Shown: one piece after another, positions 1 through 9,193 of the stretch
Numbering within the stretch: the stretch's first letter is position 1
Layout: the number at the start of each line of letters is the position of its first letter
Assembly: GCA_022559845.1 (NCBI GenBank)
Contig: CM040118.1
Coordinates: forward strand, 261,229,519 to 261,293,518
Origin: Amorphophallus konjac
Lineage: Eukaryota > Streptophyta > Magnoliopsida > Alismatales > Araceae
Direction of reading: 5' to 3'
DNA length: 64,000 bases
Notes under the pieces: generated by a model
What the model was told of the DNA's origin: nothing
Database searches by the model: none
Seen by the model: only the letters and a program-made list of their open reading frames with translations
Program-made: the position numbers and the translations under genes

Positions 1-245
1 TCAAGGGAAGCCCGACACTGGCAACGCTGGCAACACAGAACAACCGCACAGCAAAACCTCCAACTACGAGGTAGAACAGCTACACCTGAAAAGTCAGCGG
101 TGAGCCTTGTGTCACTAGCTCAGTAGGGATACCGCAGAACCCTACCACAAAACACGCAGTAACAGCAGTGCTACACTAAAGCAAAGTAGTATCAAAGTTG
201 GAGTAGAAACGCCAGAAGTAAAGAGGAAAGCTATAACACAGAAAC
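1..245 (-). repeat. Element A, left (3') LTR, first fragment
   Basis: This stretch matches about 32549-32765 (shared words such as aagcccgacact, the 'ctcagtagggat' block and 'gaaccctacca'). It is therefore one of two direct copies that I read as LTRs of an old element, A. The copy is cut at base 245 by the copia insertion and resumes at 11436. The start of this LTR lies a few hundred bases left of the window, judging from the other copy, which starts at 32292. No coding potential is seen. Alternative: two separate dispersed repeats rather than an LTR pair. Confidence 0.6.
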
Positions 246-369
246 TGTTGCATCCCTACGGTTTTGATGATGTCTCACACTATAAATCAATATGTTTCTA
301 TCTCTAGATCAATTCATGCTTCATCACTTAGGACAGTGCAGTTCATCTGGTTGTCATATAGACATGCAT

Positions 370-1450
370 TACTTGATCAAGTCTATACACTGCCAGCATA
401 CACGTTCAAAGTCTCTGCATTGAAGTCTGTACATTGGCCATCTCTGTACAGAGTCTTTTGCATTCCTTCATATCAAGTCTAGACATTGTGCATTCCTTCA
501 TATGAAGTCTATTCACTGCATGCTACAAAGTCTGCACATCCTGTTTGCACTAAGTCTGTACATTGTCTGTGCCTTCACGTGTCTGGTTGCATGAGTCATT
601 GAATTATGTACATCGCTTGGCGCTCACCAAGTCTGTATATCGCTTGGCGTTCACCAAGTCTATACATCACCTTCAAGCTTTCCAAGTCTGTACATCCACC
701 GTCTCATGCAGTGTCTCATCCAAAGTCTATACATTCACATGTAGGCAAAGTCTGTACATCCGACCGTCTCATTCAGCATCTCACACTTGCAAGTCTATAC
801 ATTGCCGTTGGGCATCAAAGTCTATACATTGGCAGCACTGTGCAAGTCTATACATTGCCTTTGGGCATCTAAGTCCATACATTGGCAGCGTGTCTGTGTT
901 TCAAGCCATTCGTCAAGTCTATACATTCCCAGTCTTTACCTACGTTCAGAACCCCAAGTCTATACATTGGTAAAGTCTACACATTGTGCTTTGATGCTGC
1001 ATCAAGTCTAGACATTGTCCTGTAGCTAGCACGAAGCAAAGTCTGTACATTCTTCAAGGGCCAAGTCTATACATTATCTCACTCACATCTTCAAGGGGTA
1101 AGTCTATACATTGGATATGGGTGTGCATCGTGAAGTCTATACATTACTTGTGTAACTCAAGCCTTTACATCAAAGTCTATACATTGGTTATGCTAATGCA
1201 TCGTTCTTCTCAAGTCTATACACTGCCTTCCCATGCACGCATTCATCAAGTCTATACACTCCCTTGTTTCCAAGTCTATACATTCGATTGCTTCATGCAT
1301 TACACTGAAGTCTACACATTCCTCTCTGTTATGTTAATGCATCATTCTGCAAGTCTGTACATTGAGGTTGCATGAAGGCTTTCAAGTCTATACATTCTCA
1401 CGTTGTACATACTTGCTTATTTGTTGCTTCTAAAGTCTATATACGCTGTG
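370..1450 (+). repeat. Irregular array of a 13-bp motif AAGTCTRTACATT (U3 of 5' LTR)
   Basis: About 40 copies of a motif with consensus AAGTCTRTACATT(G) lie on the plus strand, spaced roughly 17-45 bp. Spacers are mostly unlike one another, so this is not an ordinary tandem repeat. Common variants have G or A at position 7, C for T near the end (ACACTG, ACATCC), or single changes. The array lies upstream of the TATA box, where enhancer or silencer sites would sit. The short frames rich in SLYI, KSIH and KVYT are only the motif read in three frames. Confidence 0.9.
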
Positions 1451-1624
1451 TTAAAAGCCTGAACTAACTAGTTACATTTCTTTTGTCTCTGCCTGCAGAT
1501 GATTCAGGTTGATGATTGGGCACGTGATCTGAGGATGATGCTTGGCACGTGATCCGAGGATGCTCTGGAAAAGGAGGGAACGAGCCCCACTCGTGTGAAG
1601 TCCTGGAATTCAGGTCGGATGCCA

Positions 1625-1632
1625 TATAAAAG
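1625..1632 (+). promoter_or_regulatory. TATA box of copia 5' LTR
   Basis: TATAAAAG in a good context, about 180 bp after the end of the motif array. The same box is at 10590-10597 in the 3' LTR. It puts the likely start of the genomic RNA near 1660. Confidence 0.7.
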
Positions 1633-2472
1633 GAAGTCTTCTGCGAATAGAAGGACTGAACTAGAGGAAAAAGCTGAGAAGACGAGTCCCTGAGCAGAAG
1701 AAGAAAAGAGAGCGCCTCCACGTTCCCGAGAGAAGAAAGAGAGAAGAATTAGAGATAATAGATCTAAGAGAAAAGTCTTTGAGAGAGAGAGAGAAGAGTC
1801 TGTGATTGAAGATTTGCTTCTTCGGAAGCTACATTGTTTCTTATTTTCAGAGAGGATTTTTGTGCTTTGATTTTCGTGTTTTCATTTTTCATTTCATCTT
1901 CCTTATCAAATATTGTTACCCTCCAGTGATCGAAGGAAGGGAGGATCGATCCTCCAGTTTGCAAGTGACAGGGAGTCGCTTGTGGGTTCCCTCCTGGGTG
2001 GAGGAAGAGAGACCTCGGTCTCTAGTTTGCTAGTGACTGTTGTCACTGGTTGTATCTCTCAGGTGTGGAGGAAGAGGGGAGGCTGTTCCCCTGGTCAAGC
2101 TGTGTGGCAGCAATTGTCTGCAGACTGAGTCTGCTGTTCTAGCATTAGCTAGTGGAATCCTCACTCTGGTTTGGAGTAAGGGGTGGATGTAGATTGCGGA
2201 CTACAATCGAACCACCTAAAAACTGCCTGCCTCTTCTGTGGTTTGCATATCATTATTGTGTTGCTCTCCTTCTGCTTGGTATTTTGTTTCACTGTGAACA
2301 GATCTTGATCTTTCTTCTATCTTCTGTCTTGGTTATTGATTGTCTTAGCTGTCCCTCTCGCTATATCTGAAGGGTTGAGAATTCGAATTATTGAATTAAT
2401 TTTGAATTAGCATTTTTAGGGAGTGATCTATTCATCCCCCCCTTCTATATCACTCTTCCCTGCGCTAACATT

Positions 2473-2484
2473 TGGTATCAGAGC
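2473..2484 (+). promoter_or_regulatory. Primer-binding site (tRNA-iMet)
   Basis: TGGTATCAGAGC starts 2 bases after the 5' LTR. It is the standard complement to the 3' end of plant initiator tRNA-Met used by copia elements to prime minus-strand synthesis. Confidence 0.95.
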
Positions 2485-2495
2485 AGGTTGGCATC

Positions 2496-4646
2496 ATGTG
2501 GGCCAACAGTCAGGGTAATCCTATTGGTCCTCGAAGCTTCATGGCTGAGGGACAATCCATTAGTCACCCTCCATTCTTTGATGGTAATAACTATCTCTTT
2601 TGGAAAAATAGGATGGAGGTGTTCATCAGGGCGCAGAGCCACAAGCTGTGGAGGGTAATTACAACAGGGCCGTATGATCTGCCACCGAACGAGGATGCAT
2701 GGATAGATGATCATGTCAAGTTGTCTTCACTCAACTGGACGGCCCTGAACATAATCCAGTGTGCTGTTCACCCAGAAGAATACGCCCGCATATCAGCCCA
2801 TAGGACGGCCAAGCGGATGTGGGATGAGCTGGAACTAATCTACGAAGGTACAGCTCAAGTGAAAGCCTCGAAGGTAAATCTCTTCACCTCTGAGTATGAA
2901 CTGTTTAGGATGAAACCAGAGGAGAATGTCACAGAAATGTATGCTAGGTTGTCTTTGATCACGAACACTCTTAAGGGGCTAGGGAAAGAGCTAGCAAAGG
3001 CAGATATAGTCAGGAAGATTCTTAGGTCTCTAACCTCAGCATGGCACACTAAGGCCATTGTGATAGAGGAGTCAAAGGATCTGTCGACTATGACAGTGAA
3101 TGAACTCATAGGATCCCTCATGACCTATGAGATGAACTTTAAAAGAGGAGATGAAGGAAGTGACAGGAAGGGAAAGAATGTTGCTCTCAAGGCATCCCGC
3201 AACAAGGATAGTAGTAGCGGGAGCAGTAGCCCTGAGTCCGGTTGTTTTTACGATCTCGACCAGGAGGAGCAGGCAATGCTCACTCGACAGTTCAGTAAAT
3301 TTTTAAAGAATAAGGGGAAGATCTTTAGGAGGAAGAAGCCATACTCCTTTAATAAGAACGTTGAGTCTAGCAATAACAAGGATAGAAATACTAAGAGAAT
3401 GACTTGTTTTCATTGCAACAGACAGGGACACATGAAAGGGGACTGCCCGGATCTCCAGAAGAAGGGTCCCTACTTCCGGAAGAAGAGCTCAAAGGTGCAG
3501 AAAAAGAAGAAGCCACAGGCAATGGTCTGCACGTGGAGCGATGAGGAAGAAGATCCTGAAGACACTTCCTCAGAGGAGTATAAAGAAGGGATTTGCCTAA
3601 TGGCAAACAGCGAAGAGGAGGTAACAAATATCTTTGAGAATTTTTCTATTGATGACTGGGAAGATGCTTATGGTGAATTGTTAGACAAGTTCAATTCTCT
3701 CAGTAAAGAGCATAGGGTCCTCAAGAGAAAATTCAATACTAATATTGAAGAACTAACCCAAATCAGTGAGGAAAGACTGACATTAAAGAAAGACTTAGAA
3801 AAAATGACATCCTTGAAAAAAGAAAATGAAAAACACAAGGTAGAATACCAGGAGAGTCAAACCCAGCTCAATGAACTCAAAATGAAAATGGAAGAAAGCC
3901 TGAAAGAAAATAGAGTAACCTCAGAGAAGTGTGAAGCTGTTAAGAAAGTGAATGTTGAACTCTTAAAAAACTCTGAGTCTCTGCAAAAAGAGCTAGAAGA
4001 CAAACAGAAGGTCTTGGAAAATTTTGTTCAAGGAAAAACAAGTCTAGATGCTATACTAGGAACAAGGGTTAACTTCAATAGGGAAGGTCTAGGCTATGAC
4101 CCAACTAACAAGAAACCCTTTCAATTCAAAACCACCACCTTCTGCCTAGAGAAGGGAAAAGAGCAGCTGGACATACCATCCAGCTCAAATAGCAGTCAAG
4201 GAGCACAACGTCCGAAAGAAAATTTACCAAACAGTGCTGGTCAACCAATTAAAAAGGGAATGAACCTTGTGAAGAACTTCACTAAGCCCACTCACCAGAA
4301 TATAAATGGTAAATGGATCAAGCAAATGGATCAGGATAGAAAATGGAATTACTACAAACAGACAGGTCCAAACAGAAACTACTGGAGAAACAACTATCAT
4401 TCTCAAAAATCTGTTAATCAACAAGCTCACAGGAGATATCCCAGGAATGGGAAGCCCAATGACTGGAATAGAGCTTACTTTCCTAGACTAGCTGGACACA
4501 ACCCCGGTTATAATTTCAATAAACCAGAAGTAAAGGTGCCAGAGAAAACAATGTTGAAGCAAATCTGGATTCCTAAACATCTGATTAGAGATTTGAATAA
4601 TGTCTTTGGACCGAACTCATCTTGGGTTCCAAATCACTTTGCCTGA
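2496..4646 (+). CDS. gag: Copia Gag (Sirevirus type)
   Basis: Structural nucleocapsid/capsid protein of the copia element, about 716 residues. I take the ATG at 2496 (MWANSQGN) as the start; the frame is open from 2472, but that part overlaps the primer site. The N-terminal part has the copia Gag fold pattern (FFDGNNYLFWKNRM, then a WDELE segment). A CCHC zinc knuckle, CFHCNRQGHMKGDC, is at 3405-3446. After it comes a Lys/Glu-rich coiled coil (about 3660-4040), typical of Sirevirus Gag, then an Asn-rich basic tail with WIPK and WVPN words near the junction with pol. The frame ends at TGA 4644-4646, and pol follows in the same frame after a second stop, TAG 4659-4661. No frameshift is seen in Gag. 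Confidence 0.9.
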   Translation: MWANSQGNPIGPRSFMAEGQSISHPPFFDGNNYLFWKNRMEVFIRAQSHKLWRVITTGPYDLPPNEDAWIDDHVKLSSLNWTALNIIQCAVHPEEYARISAHRTAKRMWDELELIYEGTAQVKASKVNLFTSEYELFRMKPEENVTEMYARLSLITNTLKGLGKELAKADIVRKILRSLTSAWHTKAIVIEESKDLSTMTVNELIGSLMTYEMNFKRGDEGSDRKGKNVALKASRNKDSSSGSSSPESGCFYDLDQEEQAMLTRQFSKFLKNKGKIFRRKKPYSFNKNVESSNNKDRNTKRMTCFHCNRQGHMKGDCPDLQKKGPYFRKKSSKVQKKKKPQAMVCTWSDEEEDPEDTSSEEYKEGICLMANSEEEVTNIFENFSIDDWEDAYGELLDKFNSLSKEHRVLKRKFNTNIEELTQISEERLTLKKDLEKMTSLKKENEKHKVEYQESQTQLNELKMKMEESLKENRVTSEKCEAVKKVNVELLKNSESLQKELEDKQKVLENFVQGKTSLDAILGTRVNFNREGLGYDPTNKKPFQFKTTTFCLEKGKEQLDIPSSSNSSQGAQRPKENLPNSAGQPIKKGMNLVKNFTKPTHQNINGKWIKQMDQDRKWNYYKQTGPNRNYWRNNYHSQKSVNQQAHRRYPRNGKPNDWNRAYFPRLAGHNPGYNFNKPEVKVPEKTMLKQIWIPKHLIRDLNNVFGPNSSWVPNHFA

Positions 4647-4661
4647 TTTTTAATTGTGTAG

Positions 4662-5615
4662 GTCGGCCTGGCAGCTGAAGACAACAAGTGGTACCTCGAC
4701 AGTGGCTGCTCCAGGCACATGACAGGAGACCAATCCAAGTTTAGCAAGTTAGAGATGAAGGTTGGGGGACTGGTCAAATTTGGAGGAAAGAACAGAGGTA
4801 AAATCATTGGAGTTGGCACAGTAGGTAAGTCTTCCACAAACTCCATTGAAAAAGTTCTACTTGTGGAAGGTCTTCAACACAACCTGATTAGCATTAGTCA
4901 ATTATGTGACAAGGGTCACATGGTTGTCTTTGATAATGATTCATGCAAATTTTTTGAAATAAATTCTGATGTGATTAAGTTTGTAGCCAACCGGACTAAT
5001 AATGTCTACATGATAGACTTAGATGATGAATCTGAATCTAATCTTTGTTTATCTGCAGATTCTGAAAGTGATGCCTTTGAATGGCATAGACGACTAGGCC
5101 ATGCTAGTTTCTCTACTCTAAATAAATTGGTCAAGCATGATTTAGTTAGAGGCATGCCTAGGATCAAGTTCAATTCCATTTCAAAATCCTGTGATGCCTG
5201 TGCTCTAGGCAAACAGACCAGAAATTCTTTCAAGCTAAGATCTGAGCCATTGTCCTCTAGACCAATGGAACTACTTCATATGGACCTATTTGCTCCTACT
5301 AGGACTCAAAGTCTTAATGGGAATAGGTTTGGCTATGTGATCATTGATGACCATTCTAGATTTTCATGGATCTTTTTCTTAGCCAATAAAAGTGATGCTT
5401 TTCAAAAGTTTAACCAGTTTTTCAATAAGGTCAAACAAGAAGGAAAATACAGCATTTGTATAATTCAATCTGACAATGGAGGTGTATTTGAAAACTCCAT
5501 GTTTTATGAGCTTTACGAAAAAGAGGGACTAACCCACAGGTTTTCTTCTCCCAGGACACTTGAACAGAATGGAATTGTGGAGAGAAGAAATAGGACTATT
5601 GTGGAGATGGCCTGA
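4662..5615 (+). pseudogene. pol: Copia pol: protease and integrase N-terminal/core part
   Basis: Same frame as Gag. An aspartic protease motif, LDSGCSRHMTGD, has its catalytic Asp at 4698. It is followed by the integrase HHCC zinc finger (WHRRLGHAS ... CDACALGK, about 5079-5220) and the catalytic core, with the first Asp in HMDLFAPT, the second in QSDNGG and the Glu in EQNGIVERR. The frame is cut by TGA 5613-5615, at a place where copia integrases usually carry Arg (VEMAR), consistent with CGA to TGA. No indel is seen, so this is polyprotein sequence broken only by stops. It would cut the polyprotein and insert the cDNA. Confidence 0.9.
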
Positions 5616-7178
5616 ACCATGCTGATTGAGAGTCAATTACCAAGGAGGTTCTGGGCAGAGGCGGCCAACACAGTAACTTACATAATCAACAGGGCCATGG
5701 TAAGACCCATTCACAAGAAAACACCCTATGAGCTACTAAAAGGTAAGAAACCAAACTTGGTTCATTTCAGAATTTTTGGAGCTAAATGCTTTATTCATAA
5801 TAATGACAAGAAAGACTTAGATAAGTTTGAAGCTAAAAGCTCCCCTGGAATATTCTTAGGATACTCTGAAGTGTCAAGGGCATATAGGGTCTTTAATATA
5901 ACAGACCATAAAGTTGAAGAGTCTCCACACATTCTTTTTAGTGATAAGAAAGGTGTTTCTAACATTGAAAATATTGACAGGGATTCCAATCATGATGGGG
6001 ACTTCCTAGAAGACCAAGAAGGAGAGAAGACTCAGCTAAGTGGTACAACAAATCCTCCCAATCAGGAAGGGACAAGAGAAATAGGTGAGTCTTCAATAAA
6101 CATTAGATTCCTCAAAGATCACCCAATAGATAAAGTCATAGGCAACCCTGAAGAAACATTTCGGACTAGGTCTCATTTTAGGAATGTTAATAATCAAGAC
6201 CTAATTGCTTTGGTCTCACAAATTGAACCCAAATCAGTAGAAGAGGCCTTGGCTGATCAATCTTGGGTCAATGCTATGTGTGACGAATTAGGTCAGTTCG
6301 AAAGAAATAATGTCTGGGAGCTTGTTCCGAGACATGAAAGTGTTAATATCATAGGAACTAAATGGGTGTTTAAAAACAAAATGAATGAAGATGGAATCAT
6401 TTTCAGGAATAAGGCCAGACTAGTAGCCAAGGGCTACTGTCAGGAATTTGGTGTAGACTTCGATGAATCCTATGCACCTGTTGCTAGGATGGAGGCAATA
6501 AGAATATTGCTAGCATTTACATGCTCTAAGGACATAAAACTCCAGCAAATGGATGTGACGAGTGCCTTTTTGAATGGCATCATCAAGGAAGAAGTGTTTG
6601 TTGAACAACCCCCAGGTTTTCAGTTTTCTCCTCAATCTAACCAAGTTTTCAGGTTAAACAAAGCCTTGTATGGTCTAAAGCAAGCCCCTCGAGCTTGGTA
6701 TGAAAGACTGACTGAATTTCTTATCAGTAAGGGCTATAAGAGAGGCAAAGTTGATCAAACCTTATTTACCAAGAGTACAAATACCGATCTCATCATAGCT
6801 CAGGTATATGTAGATGACATTGTGTTTGGATCAACTAGCTGTGAATTATGTGCTGAATTCTCTAAAATGATGTCTGCTGAATTTGAGATGAGTTTGGTAG
6901 GTGAACTAAAGTATTTTCTTGGCTTACAGATACAACAATTGGAGGATGGATGCTTCATCAACCAGACCAAATACACAATAAAACTATTCAAGAGGTTTGG
7001 TATGATCAACCTGAAGCATATAACAACACCTATGAGTACCAACACCTCACTGGATGCAGATGAGACAGGTAAAGAAGTAAATGCCAAACTCTATCGAGGT
7101 ATGATTGGTTCTTTACTTTACTTGACAGCTTCTAGACATGATATACAGTTCAGTGTAGGAATGTGTGCAAGGTATTAG
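5616..7178 (+). pseudogene. pol: Copia pol: integrase C-terminal part and reverse transcriptase
   Basis: Continues the same frame. The end of integrase ([17 protein letters not shown] ... FGAKCFIHN ... GIFLGYS) leads through a variable linker to reverse transcriptase. RT starts near 6240 and contains [40 protein letters not shown], the [11 protein letters not shown] motif, [12 protein letters not shown] and the catalytic YVDDI at 6807-6821. It ends at TAG 7176-7178, where the family usually has Gln (CARYQ), again explained by one C to T change. Apart from the flanking stops the RT domain looks complete. Confidence 0.9.
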
Positions 7179-7751
7179 TCTAGACCCACTGAATCACATT
7201 TAGCTGCAGTGAAAAGAATTTTTAGATATTTGTCAGCTACACCCTCACTTGGTCTATGGTTTCCTGCTACACACTAACTAGATTTAATTGCATACACAGA
7301 TGCAGATTATGCAGGATGTAAACTAGACCGAAAAAGCACTAGTGGTCACTGTGAATTTTTAGGTGGGTGTTTAGTCTCTTGGGGATCCAAGAAACAACAC
7401 TCTGTGGCCCTCTCCACTGCTGAGGCTGAATATGTGGCTGTAGGGAGTTGTGGTACACAAGTCATTTGGATTAAACACCAGCTACAGGACTACCAAGTAG
7501 ACCTGTGTTGCACACCTATATATTGTGATAATACCAGTGCCATCAATCTAGCCAAGAACCCTGTGTTGCATTCCCGAACCAAACACATTGAGATAAGGCA
7601 TCATTTCTTAAGAGATGAGGTGTCTAAGAATAATTTTGAACTGATTCATGTAGGCACTGCTAATCAGATTGCTGACATCTTCACCAAATGTCTTGACAGT
7701 GAAAAATTTTCTACTCTAAGAAGAGAATTAGGCTTATTCAAGTTGTCTTAA
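7179..7751 (+). pseudogene. pol: Copia pol: RNase H
   Basis: The same frame continues through the RT/RNase H connection, broken once by TAA 7275-7277. It then runs into RNase H with the catalytic pattern YTDADYAG, ALSTAEAEYVA and CDNTSAINLA, ending in the usual C-terminal HIEIRHHFLRD and ADIFTK segments. The terminal stop is TAA 7749-7751. It degrades the RNA strand of the RNA/DNA hybrid. Catalytic Asp and Glu residues are present; only the upstream stop separates it from RT. Confidence 0.9.
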
Positions 7752-9179
7752 TTGTGAAGTATGTTCATTGTGTGAGGGGGAGTTCGGTGTGTCAACTGGG
7801 TAGCCTTCAGTAATGCTTTGATTAAGGGGGAGCTGGTTGAGATGTGAGAGGAGGAGTTCTTTGACATATTCAAAAAGAGTGACCAGATGTGTGTCTTTGC
7901 TAGTTCTCATGACTGATCTAGTATGGTTCTCTCAGACAGTAGAATCTCACTCATCTCTTAAGTCTATAAGTCTGTGATACTAAAAACCAGCTAGAATCTT
8001 TCCTCTGGTAGTCTTTCAGAGATCTGGATTTATTATATAAAGTATATCTTCCTACATTGTCAGTGATTCTGGTTCAGGCCAAAACATGTATGTCTTGATA
8101 TCTGACCCAAACAACTTGAAATCTAGACTTCAAGATTCACTTCAAGAAATAGTCCTTCTGGTATTGTTTTCAATCATTCCATCTCCTCAACACAAGGGAT
8201 AAACTGAATGAACCAAGGTTCTGATTTGGTCACTGAGAAACTGGGAGCTTCATCAATGAAATGAAATTTTCTCCTATGTCATGAGGTGTAAAATGCTTAA
8301 CAAAAAAAAACATGACATTAATATTCTGACCATCACAGAGCAATGGTGGCTAGCTGGTGAGTAACTGGGGACTCTGGCCTCTAATCAAGGTGTTTCCTCA
8401 TGTCAAAAGCCACAGTTACTAACTCTATTCCTTTAAAAAAAAAAGAAAAGGGGAGGAGGTAATGAGGTACTCACACTGAGTAACTAGGGATTCAGGCCTC
8501 TAATCAAGGTGTCTCCCTAATGTCAAAAGAGTGAATTACCAACTTACTCATTGGTCTTCTTGAAAATCATCTCAAAAATCCCTTGTTGTTATGCACTAAT
8601 GGATTGCTTATCCTCAATACCTTGAGAACACCGTATCTGACTTTGTCTCTTGTTGTCTTTTGGGATAGTTGCCTGTTCAGCTAAATCATGCCATACTTGC
8701 TAACTCCTGCTCTAAATCATACACTATGTATGCTGACAAACTTTTCTATCATTCTATTTCTCTATTGTTTACTGGAGTTCAAGAATCTTCACTTGAGTTT
8801 AGCACCTCACTTATTCTCTTAAGATTTGCTCGTGCCTTTCTGCACTAAGATGTTTACTGTACTTCCTCCTCATGTCTCCAGCACTTTCATATATTCTGCA
8901 TTTCCTTTTGCTGATGTCAAAGGGGGAGAGAGGTTTTGCAATATCAGTAGGTCATGAGTTCATGAGTTTTGGAAGTTTGGGGGAGAATTGTTCATGAGCT
9001 GTGGGGGAGAATATCTGAGAGTGAGTTGTGGAAGAGTGGTTTTGGAGAAAGAAGTGTTTCAACAGTAGTGTTTAATTTGGCTCTGCATGCACTTGCTTTG
9101 AATTTGCCTTGATTGTTAAAGCTGCTGTTAATTTCTTGTGAAGCCTTGATATTGCTTGATTCATAGTGTTGTCATCTTC
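7752..9179 (+). other. Copia 3' non-coding region with repeated polypurine-like words
   Basis: No protein is recognisable. GGGGGAG words occur at about 7774-7782, 7824-7832, 8919-8928, 8979-8985 and 9002-9009, ahead of the final tract at 9180. Multiple polypurine tracts are a known Sirevirus trait. A diverged direct repeat of about 51 bp (GAGTAACT ... TGTCAAAAG) lies at 8359-8409 and 8478-8529. Short A runs are at 8301 and 8434. Some Sireviruses have an env-like frame here; none is open in this copy. Confidence 0.75.
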
Positions 9180-9193
9180 AAAAAGGGGGAGAT
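9180..9193 (+). promoter_or_regulatory. Copia polypurine tract
   Basis: AAAAAGGGGGAGAT directly abuts the 3' LTR, the normal position of the plus-strand primer. Confidence 0.9.

Larger units (their letters stand above)
246..2470 (+). repeat. Copia 5' LTR
   Basis: A 2225-bp LTR beginning TGTTGCATCC and ending GCTAACA. It matches 9194-11435 closely; the only length difference is one 17-bp block near 9700 present in the 3' copy. It holds the AAGTCTRTACATT array in its first half and a TATA box at 1625. The part downstream of the TATA box (about 1660-2470) would be R/U5 leader. The small open frames in it are not conserved proteins. Confidence 0.95.

Noticed and set aside
264..1375. Plus-strand frames rich in SLYI, KSIH and KVYT in the copia LTRs (also 9212-10340), and the 221-residue minus-strand frame at 39788-40453
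   Set aside because: They are the AAGTCTRTACATT motif read in three frames; the motif contains no stop, so open frames arise for free. No start, domain or conservation supports a protein.
370..1450. CRISPR-like array
   Set aside because: Repeat units are too short and variable, spacers vary widely in length, the array sits in a plant LTR, and there are no cas genes.
7752..9179. Env-like gene of a Sirevirus
   Set aside because: No open frame of useful length, no signal peptide or membrane segment; only polypurine-like words and short repeats.
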